From positions 203,521 through 267,520 of the forward strand of contig NZ_SOCR01000010.1 of assembly GCF_004364335.1 (NCBI RefSeq): a stretch of DNA of 64,000 bases, in the 5' to 3' direction. Under the pieces are notes generated by a model. The model made no database searches and was not told the DNA's origin. It saw only the letters and a list, made by a program, of their open reading frames with translations. Position numbers and translations under genes: made by a program. The stretch comes from Pseudomonas graminis (lineage in GTDB: Bacteria; Pseudomonadota; Gammaproteobacteria; Pseudomonadales; Pseudomonadaceae). Below, in pieces: positions 27,276-36,756 of this stretch; the first letter of the stretch is position 1; each line of letters starts with the position of its first letter.

Positions 27276-30011
27276 ATGAAGTACACCCTCCTGAAAGAAT
27301 TCCTCGCAGACTTTGTCCGCACCCGCAAACTCGGCCGGCACTTCCGCCGGCTGGCGACGCTCGACAGCGTGACCGACGCCACCGTCAGCCGCGAAGTGCC
27401 GCCCACCCTCGCGCAAACCCTGACCCGGGGCGCCAGCAGCGATGTGCCTGAATTGCTCGCACGCCTGAGCAGTCACGCCGACGGTCTCACCGAAACCGAA
27501 GCGCAAAGCCTGCGCGAGCAGCACGGCCTCAACGAAGTCGAGCACGAACAGCCGCTGCCGTGGTGGGTACACCTGTGGCACTGCTACAAAAACCCGTTCA
27601 ACCTGCTGCTGACCCTGCTGGCGTTCATCTCGTGGCTGACCGAAGACATGAAAGCCGCCACGGTGATTTTCTCCATGGTCGTGCTCTCCACGCTGCTGCG
27701 CTTCTGGCAGGAGGCGCGCTCCAATCAGGCCGCCGACGCGCTCAAGGCGATGGTCAGCAACACCGCGACCGTCATGCGCCGCGCCGACAGCGCGTTCGAC
27801 GCCTCCGATAACGCAAAGCAAAAACGCATTGAGCTGCCGATCAAGCAACTGGTGCCGGGCGACCTGATCGTGCTGTCTGCCGGCGACATGATCCCTGCGG
27901 ACTGCCGCGTGCTCAGCGCCAAGGACCTGTTCGTCAGCCAGGCCGCGATGACCGGCGAATCCATGCCGGTGGAGAAATTCGCGCGGCGTCAGGACGTTGA
28001 AACAGGCAACCCGCTGGACCTGGAAAACATTCTGTTCATGGGCACCAACGTGGTCTCCGGCGCTGCGACGGGGGTCATTCTGGCCACCGGCAACCACACC
28101 TATTTCGGCGCGCTGGCGCAACGGGTCAGCGCCACCGACCGCGCACCGACCTCGTTTCAGGCCGGGGTCAATAAAGTCAGCTGGCTGCTGATCCGCTTCA
28201 TGTTCGTGATGGCGCCGCTGGTGCTGTTCATCAACGGCTTCACCAAGGGCGACTGGATGGAAGCGCTGCTGTTCGCGCTGTCCATTGCTGTCGGGCTGAC
28301 GCCGGAAATGCTGCCGATGATCGTCACCTCGACGCTGGCCAAGGGCGCGGTGTTTCTGTCGCGCAAGAAAGTCATCGTCAAACGTCTCGACGCCATCCAG
28401 AACTTCGGCGCCATGGACGTGCTGTGCACCGACAAGACTGGCACGCTGACCCAGGACAAGATTTTTCTCGCACGCCATGTGGATGTCTGGGGCGATGAGT
28501 CCGACGACGTTCTGGAAATGGCCTACCTCAACAGCTACTACCAGACCGGCCTGAAAAACCTGCTGGATGTCGCGGTGCTGGAGCACGTCGAGATTCACCG
28601 CGAGCTGCAAGTCGGCACTGCGTTCAGCAAGGTCGATGAGGTCCCGTTCGATTTCAATCGCCGGCGCATGTCGGTGGTGGTGCAACAGCTGCGCGAGCCC
28701 CATCTGCTGATCTGCAAAGGCGCGCTGGAAGAAGTGCTGAGCGTGTGCAACCGCGTGCGCCACGGCGATGCCGAAGAAGCGCTGACCCCTGAACTGCTCG
28801 AGCGCATTCTGAGCGTCACCGCCGCGTTCAACGAAGAAGGGCTGCGCGTAGTGGCGGTGGCCGCGCGTCCTATGGAGGCAGGTCGCGACACGTATGGTCT
28901 GGCTGACGAAAGCGACCTGACCCTGATCGGTTATGTGGCGTTTCTCGATCCACCGAAGGAAAGCACGGCGCCGGCGCTTAAAGCGCTGGCCGAGCATGGC
29001 GTGGCGGTGAAAGTGCTGACCGGCGACAACGAGCGCGTCACCGCGAAGATCTGCCGCGAAGTCGGGCTGGAGCGCCAAGGCCTGCTGCTGGGCGGTGACA
29101 TCGAACGGATGAGCGATGCCGAACTGGCGGTCGCGGTCGAGACCACCAACGTCTTCGCCAAGCTGACGCCTTCCCACAAGGAACGCATCGTTCGGCTGCT
29201 CAAGGCCAACGGGCACGTGGTGGGTTTCATGGGCGACGGCATCAACGACGCGCCTGCGCTGCGCACGGCGGACATCGGTATTTCCGTGGACACCGCAGTG
29301 GACATCGCCAAGGAAGCGGCCGACATCATTCTGCTGGAGAAGAGCCTGATGGTGCTGGAGGAGGGCGTGCTGGAAGGGCGCCGGACCTTCGCCAACATGC
29401 TCAAGTACATCAAGATGACGGCCAGCTCGAACTTCGGCAACGTGTTCTCGGTGCTGGTCGCCAGTGCGTTCATCCCGTTTCTGCCGATGCTGCCGATGCA
29501 CCTGCTGGTGCAGAACCTGCTGTACGACATTTCCCAGATCGCCATCCCGTTCGATAACGTCGATGAGGAACTGCTGAAAAAACCCCAGCGCTGGCAGCCT
29601 GCGGATGTGGGACGCTTCATGCTGTTTTTCGGGCCGATCAGCTCGATCTTCGACATCACCACGTTCGCGGTCATGTGGTACGTGTTCGGCGCCAACACGC
29701 CTGAGCATCAGACCCTGTTTCAGTCCGGCTGGTTTGTCGTGGGCCTGCTGACGCAGACGCTGATCGTGCACATGATCCGCACGCCGAAAATCCCGTTCCT
29801 GCAAAGCCGTGCGGCGATGCCGTTGATGGTGATGACCGGGGTGATCATGGCCGTGGGCATTTTCCTGCCGATGGGCCCGCTGGCGCACTACTTCAAGTTG
29901 CAGGCACTGCCACCGCTGTACTTCGCCATCCTGCCGCTGATCCTGATCGCGTACGTGGCGCTGACCCAGGCGGTGAAAGGGTTCTATGTTCGCAAGTTTG
30001 GCTGGCAGTGA
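27276..30011 (+). CDS. mgtA: Magnesium-importing P-type ATPase MgtA
   Basis: Inner-membrane P3B-type ATPase of 911 residues that brings Mg2+ into the cell. Visible features are the N-terminal cation-ATPase domain (about 65-135), actuator loop TGES (near 225), the phosphorylated Asp in CTDKTGTLT (near 385), the nucleotide domain with KGALEEVL, the hinge GDGINDAPALR (near 652), and a C-terminal membrane bundle ending in YVALTQAVKGFYVRKFGWQ. The start at 27276 (MKYTLLKEFLADFVRTRKLG) is chosen over the longer open frame because that N-terminus is family-like. It stands alone with a long leader, consistent with regulation by Mg2+ availability. Confidence 0.95.
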   Translation: MKYTLLKEFLADFVRTRKLGRHFRRLATLDSVTDATVSREVPPTLAQTLTRGASSDVPELLARLSSHADGLTETEAQSLREQHGLNEVEHEQPLPWWVHLWHCYKNPFNLLLTLLAFISWLTEDMKAATVIFSMVVLSTLLRFWQEARSNQAADALKAMVSNTATVMRRADSAFDASDNAKQKRIELPIKQLVPGDLIVLSAGDMIPADCRVLSAKDLFVSQAAMTGESMPVEKFARRQDVETGNPLDLENILFMGTNVVSGAATGVILATGNHTYFGALAQRVSATDRAPTSFQAGVNKVSWLLIRFMFVMAPLVLFINGFTKGDWMEALLFALSIAVGLTPEMLPMIVTSTLAKGAVFLSRKKVIVKRLDAIQNFGAMDVLCTDKTGTLTQDKIFLARHVDVWGDESDDVLEMAYLNSYYQTGLKNLLDVAVLEHVEIHRELQVGTAFSKVDEVPFDFNRRRMSVVVQQLREPHLLICKGALEEVLSVCNRVRHGDAEEALTPELLERILSVTAAFNEEGLRVVAVAARPMEAGRDTYGLADESDLTLIGYVAFLDPPKESTAPALKALAEHGVAVKVLTGDNERVTAKICREVGLERQGLLLGGDIERMSDAELAVAVETTNVFAKLTPSHKERIVRLLKANGHVVGFMGDGINDAPALRTADIGISVDTAVDIAKEAADIILLEKSLMVLEEGVLEGRRTFANMLKYIKMTASSNFGNVFSVLVASAFIPFLPMLPMHLLVQNLLYDISQIAIPFDNVDEELLKKPQRWQPADVGRFMLFFGPISSIFDITTFAVMWYVFGANTPEHQTLFQSGWFVVGLLTQTLIVHMIRTPKIPFLQSRAAMPLMVMTGVIMAVGIFLPMGPLAHYFKLQALPPLYFAILPLILIAYVALTQAVKGFYVRKFGWQ

Positions 30012-30028
30012 GGCGCCGGTTCTTCTGA

Positions 30029-30143
30029 GTTGATCGTGCCCACGCTCCGCGTGGGCATGCATCCCTTGACGCTCCGCGTCACCCGTGCCGGAAGGGGGAG
30101 CGTGCGGGGCGGCATTCCCACGCGGAGCGCGGGAACGATCAAC
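30029..30143. repeat. Palindromic 'GCTCCGCGT' intergenic repeat
   Basis: A 115-base element bounded by GTTGATCGT (30029-30037) and its complement ACGATCAAC (30135-30143), with internal CCCACGCTCCGCGTGGG and CCCACGCGGAGCGCGGG palindromes. It is unrelated in sequence to the REP arms and resembles another dispersed intergenic repeat family common in fluorescent pseudomonads. It lies just downstream of mgtA. Confidence 0.75.
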
Positions 30144-30173
30144 ACGAATTGCTTTTGATTCTGGCCGAAGGCC

Positions 30174-30263
30174 GTAGGAGCGCGCTTGCCCGCGGATGCT
30201 CTGGGTCAGACACCGAAGATATGTCTGATTCACCGGCCTCTTCGCGGGCAAGCGCGCTCCTAC
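30174..30263. repeat. REPIN between mgtA and the thiolase gene
   Basis: Facing arms of the GCGCTTGCCCGCG subtype (30174-30196 and 30241-30263) separated by 44 bases. The right arm ends 14 bases from the stop of the convergent thiolase gene, so the element sits exactly between the two 3' ends. Confidence 0.85.
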
Positions 30264-30277
30264 AAGAGCCTTTGCTT

Positions 30278-31456
<1,179 letters not shown>

Positions 31457-31757
31457 GTGCGAATCCTCAAAGGTGTACGACGCGGCGCCGCCCGGGCGTG
31501 AAGATGTGAAGCAAACAGCGCGGGCAGCTGGATCAAGGGAGAGCATGGTTGCATGAATGACGATGGTAATTTAAGCCCTTTGTCGCTTGGTTGTGTGGTG
31601 ACTGATCAGACGGAGCCCCGAGCTTTCTCCTTCGGAAATGTATGACAGGAAGTGTCTCTGATTCCCACCCGAGTTCCGGATCGGGCTGATGTCCGGCACC
31701 TGTGAACCCAGTGACAATCGCCGGCCATCCCAGCTGTCATGCTTCAGGAGCCCCCTT
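31457..31757. other. Intergenic gap, thiolase to membrane protein
   Basis: The two flanking genes diverge from this 301-base stretch, so it should carry both promoters. I see no repeat, RNA gene or convincing operator apart from the ribosome-binding site AGGAG at 31746-31750. Confidence 0.4.
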
Positions 31758-32327
31758 TTGTCCAACGATAACCATGGCACTCAAAGCGGCGACCACAGCC
31801 TGAACGTCGGCGTCGGCGACTTTCGTGGCGCCAACGTGAACATCAGTCACAACGAGCGCCCGACATTTACACCCGAGCAATTGCACATTCAGCGCCATCC
31901 GGCGTTTGGCGGGCGCAGCGTCGACAGCCATAACGTGTCGGTCTTCTGCTACATCACCGGCCTTGCCAGCCTGCTCGGGCTGTACTTCACCGTGTTCCAG
32001 CCGCCCCTTGGTGGCCAGAGCTCATGGTCAACGTTGTTCATGTTTTCCTTCATCGTCGCGGTCATCTCCGTTGGGATGTCAGCCGTCCTCCGTCGACGCA
32101 AGTTCGAGCATTTCTTCGGCTCCCGGCACTACCTTGAAATCAGCCAGACCGGACGGCTGCGGGTGAATCGCCTCACCGCGCAGTGCCCCTGGTGTGGGTC
32201 CCTGATGCACCTGCGCCGCGTTGGTCCCAAGGAAGGCCCGCGTGACAATCAGTTCATCTGCATGCGCAATCCGGCGCAGCACACCGTTCAACTCGACCCG
32301 ACGGTGCTTCCTGACATCGAAGACTGA
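31758..32327 (+). CDS. Unrecognised two-TM membrane protein with zinc-ribbon-like tail
   Basis: A 189-residue protein I do not recognise. The N-terminal 30 residues alternate Asn/Gly/Val (GDHSLNVGVGDFRGANVNIS), a beta-strand-like pattern seen at the start of some bacterial effector or sensor proteins. Two membrane segments follow (about 60-80, and 91-111 ending in RRRK, which places the C-terminus in the cytoplasm). The cytoplasmic tail has CPWC (143-146) and later C168 and H175, a possible zinc-binding set. The TTG at 31758 is chosen because AGGAG lies 7 bases before it; the alternative ATG at 31689 has no such site. It is a single gene convergent with pgi and shares a terminator with it. 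Confidence 0.75.
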   Translation: MSNDNHGTQSGDHSLNVGVGDFRGANVNISHNERPTFTPEQLHIQRHPAFGGRSVDSHNVSVFCYITGLASLLGLYFTVFQPPLGGQSSWSTLFMFSFIVAVISVGMSAVLRRRKFEHFFGSRHYLEISQTGRLRVNRLTAQCPWCGSLMHLRRVGPKEGPRDNQFICMRNPAQHTVQLDPTVLPDIED

Positions 32328-32343
32328 GAAGCTCAAACGCACA

Positions 32344-32375
32344 AAACCCGCTGCCTCTTGCGAGACAGCGGGTTT
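32344..32375. terminator. Bidirectional terminator between convergent genes
   Basis: Perfect 10-bp stem (AAACCCGCTG at 32344-32353, CAGCGGGTTT at 32366-32375) around a 12-base loop, with A-rich and T-containing flanks, between the 3' ends of the 31.8-kb membrane protein and pgi. It should serve both. Confidence 0.8.
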
Positions 32376-32398
32376 CGAGGGTGTTACAGGACGGCAGT

Positions 32399-34063
32399 TC
32401 AGCCGCGGTGACGACCGCGGAAGTAGTTGATCAGGCCCTGGGTCGACGCGTCTTCAGCGACCGTTTCGTCGGTGCCGACAAGGCGGCTGTAAACGCCTTT
32501 GCCCAGCTCCTTGCCCAGTTCAACACCCCACTGGTCGAAGGCGTTAGTGCCCCAGACCACGCTTTGCACGAACACTTTGTGCTCGTACATGGCGACCAGT
32601 GCGCCCAAGCGGCGAGGGCTGATGCGCTCGACGACAATGGTGTTGCTCGGACGGTTGCCCGGAATGACCTTGTGCGGCGCGACACGCTGCACTTCTTCTT
32701 CCGGTACGCCCTTGGCGCGCAGTTCGGCTTCGGCTTCGGGGCGGGTTTTACCCTGCATCAAGGCCTGGCTCTGGGACAGGCAGTTGGCGTACAGCCACTG
32801 ATGGTGGTCAGACACCGGGTTGAAGCTGACGATCGGCACAATGAAGTCGGCCGGGATCATTTGTGTGCCCTGGTGCAGCAGCTGGTGGTAAGCATGCTGA
32901 CCGTTCGCGCCGACCCCACCCCAGATGACTGGGCCCGTGTCGGTCTTGACCGGCACGCCGTCCTGGCGAACGCTCTTGCCGTTTGATTCCATGTCCAACT
33001 GTTGCAGGTGCTTGGTGATGTTGCGCAGGTAATGGTCGTACGGCAGGATCGCGTGACTTTGCGCGCCCCAGAAGTTGCCATACCAGATACCCAGCAAGCC
33101 CAGCAGCACCGGCATGTTCTCTTCGAACTCGGCGTTCTGGAAGTGCTGGTCCATGGTGTAGGCGCCGGACAACAGTTCCTTGAAGTTGGACATGCCGATC
33201 GCCAGCGCAATAGGCAGACCGATGGCCGACCACAGCGAGTAACGACCACCGACCCAGTCCCACATCGGGAAGATGTTCTCTTCACGAATGCCGAACGCAA
33301 CGGCCGCGGCGTTGTTACTCGATACCGCGATGAAGTGGCGATACAACTCGGCTTCGGACCCGCCCTGAGCGAGGTACCAGGCGCGGGCAGCGGTGGCGTT
33401 CTTCAGGGTTTCGAGGGTGGTGAAGGTTTTGGACGAAACGATGAACAGCGTGGTTTCGGCGCGCAGCTTCTGAGTCAGCTCGTGCAACTCGGTGCCGTCG
33501 ATGTTCGCCAGGTAGTGGCAGCGAACGCCTTTCTGCGCGTAGGACAACAGCGCCTCGGACACCAGCTCCGGGCCCAGGAACGAGCCGCCGATGCCGATAT
33601 TGACCACGTCGGTGATCGGCTTTTCGGTGTAGCCGCGCCACAGACCATCGTGGATGCGGCCGACCAGATCAGTGATCTGGTTCAGCACCTTGTGCACTTC
33701 CGGCATCACATTGACGCCGTTGACCAGCAGCTTGTCGCCAACCGGACGACGCAGCGCGGTGTGCAGCGCAGGACGGCCTTCCGAAGCGTTGACCAGTTCG
33801 CCGTCGTACTGCGCCTTGATGGCGTCTTTCAGGCCGACTTCGTTGGCCAGATTCACCAGCAACTGACGGGTCTCGGCAGTGATGAGGTTCTTCGAGTAGT
33901 CGAGAAACAGGCCGGCACTGCTGAGCGTGAATTCGTCGAAACGCTTGGGGTCTGCGTTGAATGCTTCGCGCATGCTGAAATGCTGCATCGCTTCGCGGTG
34001 ATCTTTGAGCGCCTGCCAGGCGGGCAGGGTAGTGACGTCATGAGGAGTGCGGTAGTACGCCAT
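32399..34063 (-). CDS. pgi: Glucose-6-phosphate isomerase
   Basis: Cytosolic enzyme of 554 residues that interconverts glucose-6-phosphate and fructose-6-phosphate. Both family signatures are present: VGGRYSLWSAIGLP and, near the C-terminus, DQWGVELGKELGK; the phosphosugar-binding NIGIGGSFLGPEL is also clear. In pseudomonads, which lack 6-phosphofructokinase, the enzyme works mainly in the gluconeogenic/Entner-Doudoroff cycle direction. The ATG at 34063 gives the usual MAYYRTPHDVT start, with AAGGAAA upstream; 20 extra open residues upstream are not family-like. Confidence 0.96.
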   Translation of the reverse strand: MAYYRTPHDVTTLPAWQALKDHREAMQHFSMREAFNADPKRFDEFTLSSAGLFLDYSKNLITAETRQLLVNLANEVGLKDAIKAQYDGELVNASEGRPALHTALRRPVGDKLLVNGVNVMPEVHKVLNQITDLVGRIHDGLWRGYTEKPITDVVNIGIGGSFLGPELVSEALLSYAQKGVRCHYLANIDGTELHELTQKLRAETTLFIVSSKTFTTLETLKNATAARAWYLAQGGSEAELYRHFIAVSSNNAAAVAFGIREENIFPMWDWVGGRYSLWSAIGLPIALAIGMSNFKELLSGAYTMDQHFQNAEFEENMPVLLGLLGIWYGNFWGAQSHAILPYDHYLRNITKHLQQLDMESNGKSVRQDGVPVKTDTGPVIWGGVGANGQHAYHQLLHQGTQMIPADFIVPIVSFNPVSDHHQWLYANCLSQSQALMQGKTRPEAEAELRAKGVPEEEVQRVAPHKVIPGNRPSNTIVVERISPRRLGALVAMYEHKVFVQSVVWGTNAFDQWGVELGKELGKGVYSRLVGTDETVAEDASTQGLINYFRGRHRG

Positions 34064-34408
34064 CGCTGCGGGTTTCCTTGTACTTGAACTGCCTTTTGGA
34101 CACTGAAAAGCAGGATTGGACATGAATTCGTGGGTGCGTCAGAGACTAGTCCCCGGCAACGCCGATGTCTGCGCCTTGCTTTACCTTTGCTCGGTACTTT
34201 TTCTCACAGAGTAAAGTTGCTGGTCTGACACGAACTGTATCGGTATGGCATTCCGGGTGCGGCTAAGTTCATCGCCAGCGCCCTACGAGGGCCGAGGCCT
34301 GCGCTTTACACTCGGTTTAGCGCACTGAGCATAGGCGCAGATGGTCGTCCGATCACGTGACTTTTGTTTTACACGTGACCGGGTGCATCCTTCAGCCGGT
34401 TGTGCAGG
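34064..34408. other. Gap between pgi and panC where panD is usually found
   Basis: 345 bases with no coding signal on either strand. In many Pseudomonas the panD gene (about 126 codons, 381 bases) lies here; this gap is too short for it and no remnant is visible. A perfect inverted repeat TCACGTG/CACGTGA lies at 34353-34378, about 30 bases after... the panC 3' end would be reached on the minus strand, so it may end the pan transcript; it lacks a T tract on that strand. Confidence 0.6.
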
Positions 34409-35260
34409 TTATTCCTTGACCAGATGCAGGTTGTCGATCAAGCGCGTCTTGCCCATGAACGCCGCGCCCAGCACCACCAGATCATGATCATCCGGGGTCG
34501 CAGGACGCAGGCTGACTGCATTGCGAATCTCAAGATAATCAGAGCGAAATCCTGCGGCTTCGAGGGCTTTGACGCCATCGCTGATCAACTGCTGATGATC
34601 CTGCTCGCCATTCTGCAATGCCGTGCCGATCTGCTTGATGACGCGGTACAGGGCGGGCGCCGCAGCGCGCTGGTCTTCAGTCAGGTAGCCATTACGCGAC
34701 GACAGAGCCAGGCCATCGGCGGCACGCACGGTGGGTTCGCCGATGATTTGAATGGGCATATTCAGGTCACGCACCAACGCGTTGACGACGGCCAGTTGCT
34801 GGAAATCCTTCTGACCGAAAATCGCGATGTCCGGCTGCACCATGTTGAACAGCTTGCTGACCACCGTCGAAACGCCGTCGAAATGACCAGGACGGCTGCC
34901 GCCACACAGACCTTCAGACACCACCGGCACGCGCACGATGGTCTGGTCGGCCATGCCATGGGGGTACATTTCTTCGACCGTCGGCGTAAACAACAGGTGG
35001 CAACCGGCTTGAAGCAATTGCTCCTGATCGGCGGCCAGGGTGCGCGGGTAAGACGCCAGGTCTTCGTTGGGACCAAATTGAAGCGGGTTGACGAAGATGC
35101 TGGCGATCACGAAATCAGCGCGTTGAACCGCTTTAGTGACCAGAGCGATATGGCCGCTGTGCAAGTTGCCCATCGTGGGCACCAGTGCGATGCGTTTGCC
35201 TTCGCTGCGTGCGCGGGCGACGACGGCGCGCAACTCGCGAACGGTTTTAACTGTGTTCAT
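34409..35260 (-). CDS. panC: Pantothenate synthetase
   Basis: Joins pantoate and beta-alanine with ATP to give pantothenate, the precursor of coenzyme A. 283 residues, normal for PanC. The HIGH-type nucleotide motif appears as PTMGNLHSGH, with the adjacent SIFVNPLQFGPNED, FGQKDFQQL and LSSRNGYL motifs of the family. The ATG at 35260 overlaps the panB stop (ATGA), so the pair is translationally coupled. The longer open frame upstream is an out-of-frame reading of panB. Confidence 0.96.
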   Translation of the reverse strand: MNTVKTVRELRAVVARARSEGKRIALVPTMGNLHSGHIALVTKAVQRADFVIASIFVNPLQFGPNEDLASYPRTLAADQEQLLQAGCHLLFTPTVEEMYPHGMADQTIVRVPVVSEGLCGGSRPGHFDGVSTVVSKLFNMVQPDIAIFGQKDFQQLAVVNALVRDLNMPIQIIGEPTVRAADGLALSSRNGYLTEDQRAAAPALYRVIKQIGTALQNGEQDHQQLISDGVKALEAAGFRSDYLEIRNAVSLRPATPDDHDLVVLGAAFMGKTRLIDNLHLVKE

Positions 35261-36057
35261 GCCGAGAATCCGTGTTCTGGAGCGGGGAAGCTGACGTCCT
35301 TGACCGCGCTGACATAAGCGGCGATCGCCGACTGAATGTCCAGCTGACCGGCCATGAAATTCTTCACGAATTTGGGCACGCGGCCGCTGATCGACAGCCC
35401 GAGCATGTCGTGAAGCACCAGCACCTGACCGTCTGTGGCGCTGCCGGCGCCTATCCCGATCACCGGAATCTTCACGGCATGGGTGATTTCCTGGGCCAGT
35501 TCGCTTGGCACGCACTCCAGCAAAATCATCGCGGCGCCGGCCTGCTCGAGGGTGATCGCGTCGGCCCGCATCTGCCGCGCCTGCGACTCCAGGCGACCCT
35601 GTACTTTATAGCCACCCAGCACGTTGACCGCCTGAGGCGTCAGACCCATGTGTGCACAGACGGGAACGCCGCGCTCGGCGAGCAGCCGGATCGAGTCGGC
35701 CAGCCATGCCGCGCCCTCGATCTTGACCATGTGCGCGCCCGCTTGCATCAACGTGGCGCTGTTGGCGAAGGTCTGCTCAGGAGTGGCGTAGGACATGAAC
35801 GGCAGATCCACCAGAATCAGCGCGCCCTGGTTGCCGCGTTTGACGCCAGCCACGTGGTACGCCATTTCAGCGGTGGTAACGGGCAGCGTGCTGTCGTGGC
35901 CCTGAAGGACCATGCCCAGCGAGTCGCCGACCAGCAGCACTTCCACGCCGGCCTGGCTGGCGGTGTGGGCAAAAGTCGCGTCGTAGCAGGTCAGCATGGT
36001 GATTTTTTCACCTTTTTGCTTCAGAGCCAGCAGGGACGTAACGGTGATATCGGGCAT
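35257..36057 (-). CDS. panB: 3-methyl-2-oxobutanoate hydroxymethyltransferase
   Basis: First step of the pantoate branch: transfers a hydroxymethyl group from methylene-tetrahydrofolate to 2-oxoisovalerate. 266 residues, standard for PanB. Seen: TCYDATFAHTASQAGVEVLL with the Mg-binding aspartates, VGDSLGMVLQGHDSTLPVT, AHMGLTPQAVNVLGGYKVQG and PVIGIGAGSATDGQVLV. Its keto-acid substrate is made by the IlvI/IlvH/IlvC pathway encoded at 57.7-61.0 kb. First gene of panB-panC; folK lies 210 bases upstream on the same strand. Confidence 0.96.
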   Translation of the reverse strand: MPDITVTSLLALKQKGEKITMLTCYDATFAHTASQAGVEVLLVGDSLGMVLQGHDSTLPVTTAEMAYHVAGVKRGNQGALILVDLPFMSYATPEQTFANSATLMQAGAHMVKIEGAAWLADSIRLLAERGVPVCAHMGLTPQAVNVLGGYKVQGRLESQARQMRADAITLEQAGAAMILLECVPSELAQEITHAVKIPVIGIGAGSATDGQVLVLHDMLGLSISGRVPKFVKNFMAGQLDIQSAIAAYVSAVKDVSFPAPEHGFSA

Positions 36058-36267
36058 GGAAAGTCCTCATTCAGGCGCTGTGAATACTGCGGCGATCAAC
36101 GCGTGATTCATCTTGGGAGGCAGGCACATCGTCGTTTCGCGATGTTTGCAACGGCCTGATCCGCGCCTTTTGGCCGGTCGTCCGGCTTTGGGACGCTTAT
36201 CTTCGTGAGGAGGGGGCGGGAAGTCAATTCCGGGTGTTGCCGGTTTCAACGTGCCCGCAGAACGGCG

Positions 36268-36750
36268 TCAGCTCGGCAAACGCTCCAGGCCTTCGAACGG
36301 GCACTGGGCAAGCAGCTCATTCAGCGCGCGGCCATCAGCCAGGGTAATCCCCGGCGCCAGTTCGGCCAGCGGATACAGCACAAACGCGCGCACTTGCATC
36401 TGGTAATGCGGCACCTTCAGTCGCGGCTCATCGATAAGGCGATCGCCGAACAGCAAGATGTCGAGGTCCAGCGTGCGCGGCCCCCAGCGTTCGAGGCGCT
36501 CGCGGCCCTGATCGTTTTCGATGCCTTGCAAGGCGTCGAGCAGCGCCAGCGGGGGGAGCGAGGTGTCGAGGGCGGCGACCGCATTGGTGTAACGCGGCTG
36601 ACCCGGTAACAGCGAGTCGCTGACATAAAAAGAGGAAACGCCTGACAGGCTACTTTGCGGCAATTGGCCCATGGCCTTGATCGCTTCTCGCAACTGTTCG
36701 GCGGGGTCGGCCAGGTTGCTGCCCAGGCCGACGTAAACGCGCTCGATCAT
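36268..36750 (-). CDS. folK: HPPK, folate biosynthesis pyrophosphokinase
   Basis: Transfers pyrophosphate from ATP to 6-hydroxymethyl-7,8-dihydropterin in folate synthesis. 160 residues, the expected size. Family motifs are VYVGLGSNLADP at the N-terminus, the RWGPRTLDLDILLFGD Mg/ATP loop and VPHYQMQVRAFVLYPL. It starts 6 bases after the pcnB stop, so it is cotranscribed with pcnB; the pcnB-folK-panB-panC order is conserved in pseudomonads. Confidence 0.95.
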   Translation of the reverse strand: MIERVYVGLGSNLADPAEQLREAIKAMGQLPQSSLSGVSSFYVSDSLLPGQPRYTNAVAALDTSLPPLALLDALQGIENDQGRERLERWGPRTLDLDILLFGDRLIDEPRLKVPHYQMQVRAFVLYPLAELAPGITLADGRALNELLAQCPFEGLERLPS

Positions 36751-36756
36751 CGGCTG

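Noticed and set aside
36067..36249. A 60-codon minus-strand frame between folK and panB
   Set aside because: Pro/Lys/Arg-rich sequence without ribosome-binding site or known relatives; likely non-coding.
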